Source of the DNA: JACKAQ01 sp020634975 [NCBI: Calditrichia bacterium] | GTDB taxonomy: Bacteria; Calditrichota; Calditrichia; RBG-13-44-9 | Length of the DNA: 64,000 nt | Assembly (NCBI GenBank): GCA_020634975.1 | Contig: JACKAQ010000001.1 | Coordinates: forward strand, 2,046,001-2,110,000 | Direction: 5' to 3' | Shown: piece after piece, positions 24,578-32,670 of the stretch | How positions within the stretch are numbered: position 1 is the stretch's first letter | Layout of the letters: every line of letters begins with the position of its first letter | Program-made: the position numbers and the translations under genes | Notes under the pieces: generated by a model | Seen by the model: only the letters and a program-made list of their open reading frames with translations | What the model was told of the DNA's origin: nothing | Databases searched by the model: none

Positions 24578-25246
24578 ATGGCCTGGTTTAAAAACAAAAA
24601 AAATAATGATGAAGCCCCTGAAAATACCCCGCAAGCCGATGACAGCAGCGCAACCGAACAAAACGAGCGTGTTGTGGTCACGGATAATGCCCGGATAAAA
24701 CTCAATCAGTTGATTCAGGGAGCGCAATCGCCGGTGTTGGGCGTGCGGATTTTGGCGGAAGCCACATCGCCGGTGAATCCGGAATACAGCCTCGCGTTCG
24801 TTCAGGAAGGTGAGGATTTTGACGACGACACTGTGCTCGATTTCGATGATTTCAAAATTTTTATCGACGCGGACAGTCTGGAATATATTAATGAAGTGAA
24901 GCTGGATTTCATCCAGCAAGGCATGGGCGGCGGATTTCGCATCGATAAAGTGGTGAAAGCCGCACAAGTTGACGGACCGATTGCCGAAAAATTGCAAACG
25001 GTGATCGACCAGCAAATTAATCCGGCACTGGCGCTGCACGGCGGTTTTGTGAAACTGGTAGATGTTCAGGGAACCACCGCATACATCGAGCTTGGCGGCG
25101 GTTGCCGTGGCTGCGGTATGGTGGATGTGACGCTGAAACAGGGCATCGAAGTGATGATCAAACAAAGCGTTCCGGAAATCACCGAAATTCTGGACAGCAC
25201 CGATCACGCCAGCGGACGAAACCCGTATTATCAGCCGAGCAAATAA
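24578..25246 (+). CDS. nfuA: Fe-S cluster carrier NfuA: degenerate A-type domain plus NifU C-terminal domain
   Basis: 222 residues. Residues about 28-125 follow the HesB/IscA (A-type) fold but lack its three cysteines (GGGFRID where CGC-like residues would be). Residues about 135-205 are a NifU C-terminal domain with GGGCRGCGMVD, the CxxC that holds a 4Fe-4S cluster between two subunits. This two-domain order with a cysteine-free first part is the NfuA plan; in known cases it delivers clusters to enzymes such as radical SAM proteins. GGAG lies before the ATG. A radical SAM gene is found three genes downstream, with the same orientation. Confidence 0.88.
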   Translation: MAWFKNKKNNDEAPENTPQADDSSATEQNERVVVTDNARIKLNQLIQGAQSPVLGVRILAEATSPVNPEYSLAFVQEGEDFDDDTVLDFDDFKIFIDADSLEYINEVKLDFIQQGMGGGFRIDKVVKAAQVDGPIAEKLQTVIDQQINPALALHGGFVKLVDVQGTTAYIELGGGCRGCGMVDVTLKQGIEVMIKQSVPEITEILDSTDHASGRNPYYQPSK

Positions 25247-25263
25247 CCAACAGATTTTTCTAA

Positions 25264-25572
25264 ATGAGAGAAAAACCGTTTCATTACAAATTTGAATGGG
25301 ATTTTGTTAAAGCAGAAAAAAACCTGCAAAAGCACGATATTCGATTTGAAAATGCAGCAGAAATTTTTAAAGATCCACTTTCTATTTCATTGTTTGACAA
25401 AACACACAGCGATATTGAAGAAAGATGGATAACTCTCGGGCAGGATTATTCGGGAAAATTGATCGTCGTTGTTCATACTTTCGAGGAATTAGAAGAAGCC
25501 GATATTCGAATCCGGATTATTTCTGCCAGAAAAGCAACCAAAAGAGAAGTTAAGGCGTATCAAAATGGCTGA
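25264..25572 (+). CDS. brnT: BrnT-family toxin
   Basis: 102 residues with the BrnT (DUF497) pattern: FEWDFVKAEKNLQKHDIRFENAAEIF near the start, RWITLGQDYSGKLIVVVHT in the middle, and IRIISARKATKREVKAY at the end. Known BrnT proteins are ribonuclease-like toxins of type II toxin-antitoxin pairs. The gene starts 17 bp after nfuA and overlaps the next frame by 8 bases, as usual for a toxin-antitoxin operon. Confidence 0.88.
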   Translation: MREKPFHYKFEWDFVKAEKNLQKHDIRFENAAEIFKDPLSISLFDKTHSDIEERWITLGQDYSGKLIVVVHTFEELEEADIRIRIISARKATKREVKAYQNG

Positions 25573-25774
25573 TATCAAAAAAGAATATGATTTTACGGTC
25601 GGGGAACGAGGTAAGTTTTACCGTCCAAATGCAAAACTGGAATTGCCGGTTTATTTGGAAAAAGACGTTGCCGAGTTTATTCAAGAATATGCCCGACAAA
25701 AAAACATTGATACCAATCAAGTTGTGAATGATTGGTTGAGAAACAATATCAAACTGATCCAGTCGCTTTTATAG
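25565..25774 (+). CDS. Antitoxin partner of BrnT (BrnA-like)
   Basis: 69 residues, overlapping brnT by 8 bases. The N-terminal third (YDFTVGERGKFYRP) looks like the flexible toxin-binding part. The rest (LELPVYLEKDVAEFIQEYARQKNIDTNQVVNDWLR) fits a ribbon-helix-helix DNA-binding domain, which usually represses its own operon. Sequence likeness to classic BrnA is limited, so the assignment rests mainly on position, size and fold. Confidence 0.75.
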   Translation: MADIKKEYDFTVGERGKFYRPNAKLELPVYLEKDVAEFIQEYARQKNIDTNQVVNDWLRNNIKLIQSLL

Positions 25775-25792
25775 CACACGTCAGTAATTTTT

Positions 25793-27223
25793 ATGATTAA
25801 AGTTCCCCGCCAAACAAAAATTTTACTCATTTCAACTTATGAAATCGGGCGCCAGCCCTTTGGATTGGCATCGCCGGCGGCGTGGTTGCGGCGCGATGGC
25901 TTTTCCGTCAATACCGTCGATTGCGCAATTCAACCGTTCCCGGAACAACTCGCGCGCGAAGCGGATTTGGTTGCGTTTTATTTGCCAATGCACACTGCCA
26001 CTCGTCTGGCAGCGGGCATGATTCCGCGCGTTTGGTCGCTTAATCCCCAGACGCATATTTGCTGTTACGGGCTGTACGCGCCGATGAACGATGATTTTTT
26101 GCTGCAACTCGGCGTAAAAACCATCATCGGTGGGGAATTTGAAACGGATTTGCGAAAACTGGCGCGGGAAATCGATAACTCGAAATCATCAATTGAAGAT
26201 ATCGAATCGCCACATTCGGTGACAATTTCGTTTGAACGGCAGCAATTCGTGCTGCCGGATCGCAGCGATCTGCCGGAATTGCGAAAATACGCTCAACTTT
26301 GCTGCAAAAATGCATCGCCGAAAATTACCGGCTACACCGAAACCACGCGCGGCTGCAAACATTTGTGTCGCCACTGCCCGATTGTGCCGGTTTACGGCGG
26401 GCGATTCCGGGTGATTCAGCCGGAAATTGTGCTGGCAGATATTCGCCAGCAGGTGGAAATGGGTGCACAGCACATCACTTTTGGCGATCCCGATTTTTTC
26501 AACGGACCGACGCACGCCGTAAAAATCGTTCGGGTGCTGCACGATGAATTTCCGCAACTCACCTACGATGTGACCATCAAAATCGAGCATTTGCTGAAGC
26601 ATCGCGAACACCTGACCGTGCTCCGTGATACCAACTGCGCGTTCGTCACCAGCGCGGTGGAAGCGGTGGACGACCAAATTTTGCAAATTTTCGACAAAGG
26701 GCACACGCGGGCGGATTTTGTGGCGACGGCAAAAGAATTCTCGGAAATTGGATTGGCGCTCAATCCCACGTTTGTCACATTCAATCCGTGGATCTCGTTG
26801 GGAGGCTATTTTGACTTGCTTAAATTATTGGCGGAATTGAATTTAGTAACGCAGGTTTCGCCGATCCAACTGGCAATCCGGTTGCTAATTCCCAACGGAT
26901 CGCGGCTGCTGGAATTGCCGGAAACGCAACAGATTCTCGGTGAATTCAATCGCGAATTGCTCACTTACGAATGGGCGCATCCCGATCCCCGAATGGATGA
27001 ATTGCAGCGCGGCGTGATGCAACTGGTCGATCGCGGCAGCAAACGCAATTTGTCCCGAACCGAAATTTTCGCACACATTTGGGATGCGGTAAACGCCATC
27101 GCCGGAACAGACGAGCCACTGCCGGAGCTGGCGGAAATTCCCGGTCGCGCCGAAATTCCCTATCTCAACGAGCCGTGGTATTGCTGAGCGGAGCCAACTG
27201 ACGAGCAGTTTGCTCGTATCTGA
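25793..27223 (+). CDS. Radical SAM selenoprotein, CUAEP-tail type, with in-frame UGA read as selenocysteine
   Basis: Reading stops at TGA 27185-27187 if taken as a stop, giving 464 residues that end EPWYC. If the TGA is selenocysteine, the frame goes on as A-E-P-T-D-E-Q-F-A-R-I and stops at 27221-27223, giving 476 residues. The tail C-U-A-E-P is the signature I recall for the CUAEP/CCAEP-tail radical SAM family, whose members carry Sec or Cys at this place. A hairpin of bacterial SECIS type lies right behind. The core has an N-terminal B12-binding-like Rossmann part (about 8-130), then TTRGCKHLCRHCPI with the CxxxCxxC that binds the 4Fe-4S cluster, and a TIM-barrel part. The reaction is unknown. 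No selA, selB or selC is in the window. The start lacks a clear ribosome-binding site. Confidence 0.8.
27201..27217 (+). promoter_or_regulatory. Bacterial SECIS-like hairpin
   Basis: ACGAGCA (27201-27207), loop GTT (27208-27210) and TGCTCGT (27211-27217) form a perfect 7-bp stem that begins 13 bases after the UGA. Its loop starts with G and lies 20 bases downstream, within the window and loop rule known for bacterial SECIS elements that bind SelB. Confidence 0.7.
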
Positions 27224-27264
27224 TTTTTTTAATTTATTATAGTGGCAAAGAAAAATTTCGTGTC

Positions 27265-27284
27265 ATTCCTGCGAAGGCAGGAAT
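27265..27284. repeat. Dispersed hairpin repeat (ATTCCTGC/GCAGGAAT), copy 2
   Basis: Arms of 8 bp around GAAG, with flanks GTC and CCCC. It is the same element as at 10187-10206 in the opposite orientation. It lies between converging radical SAM and glycerate kinase genes. Confidence 0.7.
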
Positions 27285-27348
27285 CCCCCTGCTGCGATCT
27301 GATTCAACCAAATGCAAACCGCCTGTTTTGGTTGCAAAAATCGATAAC

Positions 27349-28668
27349 TCACCGAACCAAAATCATCCCGACATCCATCACATTTGTGCCGGTGGGACCG
27401 GTTTTTACCAGCCCGCCGGTTTGCTCAAAAAAATGGTAGGCATCGTTGCGATTGAGAAAATCCTGCGGATCGATGCCTTTTTCCCGCGCGATTTGCCATA
27501 TTGTTGGCGATGCGAACGCACCGGCCGCATCCGTCGGGCCATCCGTTCCGTCGGTGCCGCCGGAAAAAATGAGATAATCAAAATCGGATTCACCCATTTC
27601 CAGCAATGCAGCGAGCGCAAATTCCTGATTTCGCCCGCCTTTTCCGTTGCCGCGCAACGTCACGGTTGTTTCGCCGCCGAACAGCACGCACGCCGGTTTC
27701 GGGATCGGTTGATTTAACTGTTGCACATCGTTCGCGATTGCGGCAATTTTTTGTGCGGCTTCCCGCGCTTCGCCCTGCAATTCGCTGGTTACAATGGTAA
27801 CGTTGTATCCCAAATGCTTCGCCGCTGATGCCGCAGCCTGCAGTGCAAGTGTGTTGCTGCCCAAAATGCGGTGGTTGATTCGGTTAAAAACCGGATCGTT
27901 CGATTGCGGGTTTTCGGCAATTTTTCCGGCGAATCCGGTGAGCAAATGCTGCCGGACACTGTCGGGAATTTTTTTGATTAGTTCATATTTATCAATAACT
28001 TGCAGTGCATCGGAAAAGCTTGTGTTGTCCGGCGAAGTGGGGCCGGAGGCGATCACATCCGGCGGATCGCCGATGACGTCCGAAATCATCAAACTGATGC
28101 AGCGCGCCGGGAAAATTGCCCGCGCCAGTTGCCCACCCTTTACCCGCGAAATGTGTTTGCGAACTGCGTTCATTTCGTTGATTGATGCGCCGCAACCGAG
28201 CAGCAATTCGGTGGTTTGCTGCAAATCTACCAGCGAAATGCCATCCGGCAATTGCTCCAATAAGGCGGAACCGCCGCCGGAAATCAGGCAGATCGCCAGA
28301 TCGTTTTCACCCAGATTTTCCGCCATTTCGACCAGCTCTTTGGTTGCAGAAATGCCGTTTTCATCCAACACCGGATGCCCGGCTTCGCGAACGGTGATGT
28401 GCCGGCAATCGGTACCGTGACCGTATTTGGTGATCACCAATCCGCCGGAAATGGCGTCACCGGTGATTGCTTCGAGCTGCACAGCCATCGCGGCGGACGC
28501 TTTTCCGAAACCGAAAACGACAATTTTACCGCCAGCCGTCGCGGCAATTTTTTCTTCGTCGAGCAACAACTGCCCGTCTCGGAAGGCGATTCTGCCGGAC
28601 ATCAGTTTTTTGGGGTGCACAGCCCGGATTGCGGTTTCAAAAATCTCAATTGCGTGATCTGCCAACAT
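27349..28668 (-). CDS. Glycerate 2-kinase (DUF4147/MOFRL family)
   Basis: 439 residues. It phosphorylates glycerate to 2-phosphoglycerate, linking serine, glyoxylate or sugar-acid breakdown to glycolysis. The N-terminal DUF4147 domain shows VVFGFGKASAAMA, EAGHPVLDENG and CLISGGGSALLE. The C-terminal MOFRL domain shows CVLFGGETTVTLRGNGKGGRNQEFALA and FSGGTDGTDGPTDAAGA, the family's signature. Length is normal. It stands alone between converging and diverging neighbours. Confidence 0.92.
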   Translation of the reverse strand: MLADHAIEIFETAIRAVHPKKLMSGRIAFRDGQLLLDEEKIAATAGGKIVVFGFGKASAAMAVQLEAITGDAISGGLVITKYGHGTDCRHITVREAGHPVLDENGISATKELVEMAENLGENDLAICLISGGGSALLEQLPDGISLVDLQQTTELLLGCGASINEMNAVRKHISRVKGGQLARAIFPARCISLMISDVIGDPPDVIASGPTSPDNTSFSDALQVIDKYELIKKIPDSVRQHLLTGFAGKIAENPQSNDPVFNRINHRILGSNTLALQAAASAAKHLGYNVTIVTSELQGEAREAAQKIAAIANDVQQLNQPIPKPACVLFGGETTVTLRGNGKGGRNQEFALAALLEMGESDFDYLIFSGGTDGTDGPTDAAGAFASPTIWQIAREKGIDPQDFLNRNDAYHFFEQTGGLVKTGPTGTNVMDVGMILVR

Positions 28669-28830
28669 TTTTTATCCCGTCGTATTTCTGGTTTATTTAT
28701 TTATTATAACCTGAAAATTTTACGGGCGCGAACTGTTTTTTAAGAAAAAAATGGTCGCTTAAGCTCCTGAGAAAACACTTGCTTAGCTCATCCCGTTTAT
28801 TAAATTGCAATATACAACAATGGAGCAGAA

Positions 28831-29565
28831 ATGAACATCCGGGAAGCGGTTATTTTGGTTACCGGCAGCGCCAACAGGGTTGGCAAAGCCACAGCGCTGA
28901 TGCTGGCAAAAAAAGGCGGGCGGCTGGTGATCCACTACAATTCCAGCGCCGCAAAAGCGCGCGAAACAGAAAAAGAGATTGCCGCAATTGGCGAACCGCC
29001 GCTGTTGGTGCAGGGCGATTTATCCCGCGAAAAAAGCTGGATTGCGCTTCGCGACCGCATTCTGGAACGCTTTGGCAAAATTGATGTGCTGGTGAACAAC
29101 GCGGCCATATTTTACAAAACGCCCTTCCTGCAATCGACCGAAAAAGAGTGGGATCATTTTATGGATGTGAATCTCAAAAGCACGTATTTCGGTTGCCGGA
29201 TAATGGGCGAAGTGATGGTTCGCCAGCAGCGCGGTAAAATTATCAACCTCGCGGATATTGCACCGGAACGGGTTTGGCCGAGTTACATTCCGTATTGCGT
29301 ATCGAAAGCGGGCGTGGTTGCCCTAACCAAAGGGCTGGCCAAAGCGCTGGCGCCGCATGTTTCCGTGAACGCGGTTGCGCCCGGCGCTGTGATGCTGCCA
29401 AAAGATTTCGATGCCGGTCAGGCGGAAAATTTGCGCAAAAAAATTCCGCTGCAACGATTTGGCTCGGCGGAAGATATCGCCAAAACCATCGCTTTTCTCA
29501 TTGAGGGCGGCGATTTTATCAATGGCGAAATCATCAAAGTTGATGGCGGGCAATCGATCCAATAG
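28831..29565 (+). CDS. Short-chain dehydrogenase/reductase, FolM/pteridine-reductase-like
   Basis: 244 residues. The cofactor motif is TGSANRVG (residues about 11-18). An Arg in this place is typical of the pteridine reductase and FolM branch and favours NADPH. NNAA, the Ser/Asp region NLADIAP and the active-site YCVSKAG near 158 complete the SDR set. VDGG ends the fold. The replacement of the usual catalytic Ser by Asp or Ala around NLADI is also known in that branch. The substrate could be a dihydropterin; sequence alone cannot decide. GGAG lies before the ATG. It is followed by mtnA after 88 bp. Confidence 0.82.
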   Translation: MNIREAVILVTGSANRVGKATALMLAKKGGRLVIHYNSSAAKARETEKEIAAIGEPPLLVQGDLSREKSWIALRDRILERFGKIDVLVNNAAIFYKTPFLQSTEKEWDHFMDVNLKSTYFGCRIMGEVMVRQQRGKIINLADIAPERVWPSYIPYCVSKAGVVALTKGLAKALAPHVSVNAVAPGAVMLPKDFDAGQAENLRKKIPLQRFGSAEDIAKTIAFLIEGGDFINGEIIKVDGGQSIQ

Positions 29566-29653
29566 CATTGTTGTTCTCATAAATAGCTTGATATATTTAT
29601 GGATGTATCATAAATTCTTCGGATTTAATCGAATTTTAGATGAGGCACGTTGC

Positions 29654-30700
29654 ATGATTGAAGCGGTAAGCTGGAATGATACCGGTCTAACGCTGGTTGA
29701 CCAGACCAAATTACCCGAACATTGCGAATTTATCCAAATTGGCACCATCGAAGCGGCGTTTGATGCCATCCGCACGCTGAAAGTGCGCGGCGCTCCGGCG
29801 ATCGGCATTACCGCAGCGTATGGATTATATTTGGGAATGCAGCAATCGAATGCCGGAACACCGGCGGATTTTTTTGAGAAAATTGATCAGCACGTTGCTT
29901 ATCTTTCCGATGCGCGGCCCACGGCCGTGAACCTGTTTTGGGCGTTGGATCGCTTGCGAAATGAACTTCGCGAATTGCCCGATCCGACCATCGAGCAGCT
30001 GAACAGCAACCTGCTGAGTTTGGCGAAAGCGCTGCACGACGATGATCGCAACCGCTGCGACAAAATGGCCGATTTCGGCGCAACGCTGATTTCCCAAAAT
30101 GCGAAAATTTTGACCCACTGCAACACCGGTGCGCTGGCAACCGGTGGCATCGGCACGGCGCTGGGTGTCATATACCGGGCACATCAGCAGGGCAAAAACA
30201 TTCAGGTTTTTGCGGACGAAACCCGTCCCGTTTTGCAGGGGGCGCGGCTCACGGTTTGGGAATTGCACAACGCCAACATTCCCGTAACGCTGATTTGCGA
30301 CAGCATGGGCGCGTTTCTCATGCAGCAAAAAAAGGTGGACGCCGTTATCTTGGGCGCCGACCGGATTGCCGCGGACGGTTCGGTTGCCAACAAAATCGGT
30401 ACATACAATCTGGCGGTTTTGGCGAAACATCACGGTGTGCCTTTTTATGTGGCGGCGCCGCTTTCCACGTTTGATATGGCCATTAAATCCGGTGCGGAAA
30501 TTCCCATCGAGGAGCGCAATCCGGAGGAAATCCGGCGCGTATTTAACCAAACGTTAATTACCGTTCCCGATGTGCCCTGCTGGAATCCGGCATTCGACAC
30601 CACGCCACCGGAATTGGTCACCGCGATTATCACCGAAAAAGGGGTGATTCGTCCGCCGTTCGGAAAAAACATCGCAAGTCAATTTGAAACAGTATTTTAA
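29654..30700 (+). CDS. mtnA: S-methyl-5-thioribose-1-phosphate isomerase
   Basis: 348 residues, from ATG 29654 with GAGG upstream; open sequence before it is not part of the family. It turns methylthioribose-1-phosphate into the ribulose form in methionine salvage. Motifs: VRGAPAIGI near residue 47, the catalytic Cys in THCNTGALATGG near 158, and the Asp in GADRIAADGSVANKIGTY near 237. It is related to eIF2B, but these motifs fix it as MtnA. No other salvage genes are nearby. Confidence 0.94.
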   Translation: MIEAVSWNDTGLTLVDQTKLPEHCEFIQIGTIEAAFDAIRTLKVRGAPAIGITAAYGLYLGMQQSNAGTPADFFEKIDQHVAYLSDARPTAVNLFWALDRLRNELRELPDPTIEQLNSNLLSLAKALHDDDRNRCDKMADFGATLISQNAKILTHCNTGALATGGIGTALGVIYRAHQQGKNIQVFADETRPVLQGARLTVWELHNANIPVTLICDSMGAFLMQQKKVDAVILGADRIAADGSVANKIGTYNLAVLAKHHGVPFYVAAPLSTFDMAIKSGAEIPIEERNPEEIRRVFNQTLITVPDVPCWNPAFDTTPPELVTAIITEKGVIRPPFGKNIASQFETVF

Positions 30701-30766
30701 GCAAAAAATTACGATTGGGTAAAAATTAACTAATTCATTAAACAGATTCCATTTGGAGGAGAAATT

Positions 30767-31855
30767 ATGAAATCATCCACAAGTAAGTTTATCCTGATGC
30801 TCGTGGTTGCGCTGATTGTGTTCAGTGCCTGCCGGCCAAAGGAGCTCGAATCGACCGTTATGGCGGTGAACAGCCAGTCATATGATGATGCATTGAAACA
30901 TGCAAACGACGCGGTGAAAGCATATCCGGAAAATGCTGAAGCATGGTATTATCTGGGTTTTTTGAGCGCCGAGCACACCAAAGATTACGCCAAAATGAAC
31001 GAAGCCTTCGACAAAGTGCTTTCGTTGAATCCGGCGCAACGGGTAAATTTAAGCGGCGGCACCGTGGCTGCTAAAGATGCGATCACCCAGATTCGCACCG
31101 GAAAATTTGCCGAAAACTATAATAGCGGCATCAAAATGATTCAGGATGCCCAAGCGTTGACGGACGACACGCAGAAAAAAGAGAAGTTTGCCCAGGCACG
31201 CGATAAACTGCAAGTTGCTTCCGAAATTGATCCTTCCCGCACTGAGCCGTATCGCCCGTTGGCGATGGCCAATATTTTCCTCGGCGATACCACAAAAGCA
31301 GAAGCTGCGCTGGAGCAAGGCTTGGCAAAAATGCCGAATGACGAAATGATGGTTATCGCTTCAGCAGAAGTGTATAGCATGACCGGTAATTTCGAAAAAT
31401 CCGAAGAGATGTTCAAAAAAGCGCTTCAGATTAACCCGAATAACAGCGATGCCTATCAGAAACTAGGCATGATGGAATCCACTCGCAAAAACTGGGACAA
31501 AGCAAACGAATATTACACCAAAGCGATTGAAATGGACCCGGACAATGCGGACCTTGCCTATAATATTGGCGTGAGTTTGTATAACCAGCAAAAAACTGAC
31601 GAAGCGATTCCCTATTTTGTGAAGAGCCTGGAATCTGAGCCGGATAATGAAATCACCTTTAATATTTTAGCAAATTGCTATGTACGCACCCAAACCAAAG
31701 TGGACGAAGGTATTGCTTTTATGCAAAAAGCAACCCAGATGTATCCGGAAAATGCCACTTATTGGGAATACCTGGCAATTATGTATGGCAACAAAGGTAT
31801 GGGCAAAGAGGCTAACGAGGCGTTCAAAAAGTCGCAGGAACTGAAAAACAACTAA
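30767..31855 (+). CDS. TPR-repeat lipoprotein
   Basis: 362 residues. Signal peptide MKSSTSKFILMLVVALIVFSAC with the lipobox FSAC, so it is membrane-anchored on the periplasmic side. The rest is made of about eight TPR units (AWYYLGFLSAEHT, AYQKLGMMESTRKNWDKANEYYTKAIEMDPDNADLAYNIG, TYWEYLAIMYGNKG). A strong GGAGGAG lies 7 bases before the ATG. It is followed by a terminator and is probably transcribed alone or with mtnA. The binding partner is unknown. Confidence 0.88.
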   Translation: MKSSTSKFILMLVVALIVFSACRPKELESTVMAVNSQSYDDALKHANDAVKAYPENAEAWYYLGFLSAEHTKDYAKMNEAFDKVLSLNPAQRVNLSGGTVAAKDAITQIRTGKFAENYNSGIKMIQDAQALTDDTQKKEKFAQARDKLQVASEIDPSRTEPYRPLAMANIFLGDTTKAEAALEQGLAKMPNDEMMVIASAEVYSMTGNFEKSEEMFKKALQINPNNSDAYQKLGMMESTRKNWDKANEYYTKAIEMDPDNADLAYNIGVSLYNQQKTDEAIPYFVKSLESEPDNEITFNILANCYVRTQTKVDEGIAFMQKATQMYPENATYWEYLAIMYGNKGMGKEANEAFKKSQELKNN

Positions 31856-31880
31856 GTTTTGTGATTATTGTGAAACACGA

Positions 31881-31913
31881 AAAGGCTGGTGCGTTTTGCG
31901 CCAGCCTTTTTTT
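31881..31913. terminator. Intrinsic terminator after the TPR lipoprotein gene
   Basis: AAAGGCTGG pairs with CCAGCCTTT, continued by a TGC/GCG inner stem around a TTTT loop, and followed by a run of T. It sits between the converging TPR lipoprotein gene and rex. Confidence 0.85.
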
Positions 31914-31932
31914 ATAACCTATTGTTTTGAGA

Positions 31933-32556
31933 TCATTTACCTTGATTCAGGAAGTAGGACAGCGATTCGATTTCGATGGCGGTGTTTTCGCTTTTTACCT
32001 GAACATTATCCGGTGCTTTGATGCTGATCGGAGCAAAATTGAGGATTGCGCGAATGCCGGCGTCTATCAGCGAATCGGCAACGGCTTGCGCGGCGCTGGC
32101 AGAAACAGCGATAATGCCAATATCAATTTTGTTCTGTTTGATCAATGCCGGCAGCTTTTTGCTGTCCCCAACAACCAGATTGCCTACCTTTGTGCCGATT
32201 TTTTCCGGATCTGCGTCCATTATCAAACAAATGTTAAATCCCTGTTTGATAAACTCTTCGTATTTCACTAACGCACGCCCGATGTTTCCGGCACCGACAA
32301 CCGCAACATTCCAGCTTTTGTCCAATCCCAGAATCTCACCGATTTGCTGTTGCAGCCGTTTGGTGTTGTAGCCGAGCCCCCGTTTGCCAAATGTTCCGAA
32401 AAAGGAGAGATCTTTTCGTACCTGGGCAGAGGTTATGCCATCCATTTCTGCCAGTTGGTCGGAAGAAACGGTTTCCATGTTTCGCGCGATCAGGTTTTCG
32501 AGCGACCGGTAATACCGGGAAAGACGGCGAATGGTTGAGTCAGATATTTTTTTCAT
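31933..32556 (-). CDS. rex: Redox-sensing transcriptional repressor Rex
   Basis: 207 residues. N-terminal winged helix (ISDSTIRRLSRYYRSLENL, VSSDQLAEMDGITSAQVRKDLSFFG), then a Rossmann domain with VVGAGNIGRAL near residue 90 that senses the NADH/NAD+ ratio. The last helix (EIESLSYFLNQ) swaps between subunits in known Rex dimers. Rex represses fermentative and respiratory genes until NADH rises. AGGA upstream favours the ATG at 32556 over one two codons earlier. It lies downstream of gyrA on the same strand with a hairpin between. I did not find a clear Rex operator here. Confidence 0.94.
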   Translation of the reverse strand: MKKISDSTIRRLSRYYRSLENLIARNMETVSSDQLAEMDGITSAQVRKDLSFFGTFGKRGLGYNTKRLQQQIGEILGLDKSWNVAVVGAGNIGRALVKYEEFIKQGFNICLIMDADPEKIGTKVGNLVVGDSKKLPALIKQNKIDIGIIAVSASAAQAVADSLIDAGIRAILNFAPISIKAPDNVQVKSENTAIEIESLSYFLNQGK

Positions 32557-32621
32557 ACCCATTCCTGTTGTTTAAACGCTATTTCCTGAAGCAGTATCAG
32601 TTAAGCCTGTCATTTATCGAT

Positions 32622-32649
32622 AACCAACGCCCGATAACAGGCGTTGGTT
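32622..32649 (-). terminator. Probable hairpin terminator after gyrA
   Basis: AACCAACGCC (32622-32631) and GGCGTTGGTT (32640-32649) form a perfect 10-bp stem with an 8-base loop, 22 bases behind the gyrA stop. The T-run is poor, so read-through into rex is possible. Confidence 0.6.
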
Positions 32650-32670
32650 TGTGTCAGTGTTTTTGCCCGG

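Noticed and set aside
27185-27187. Treating this TGA as the true stop of the radical SAM gene.
   Set aside because: The codons behind it complete the C-U-A-E-P tail and a SECIS-like hairpin follows, which is unlikely by chance. I kept a margin of doubt because selenocysteine genes are not in view.
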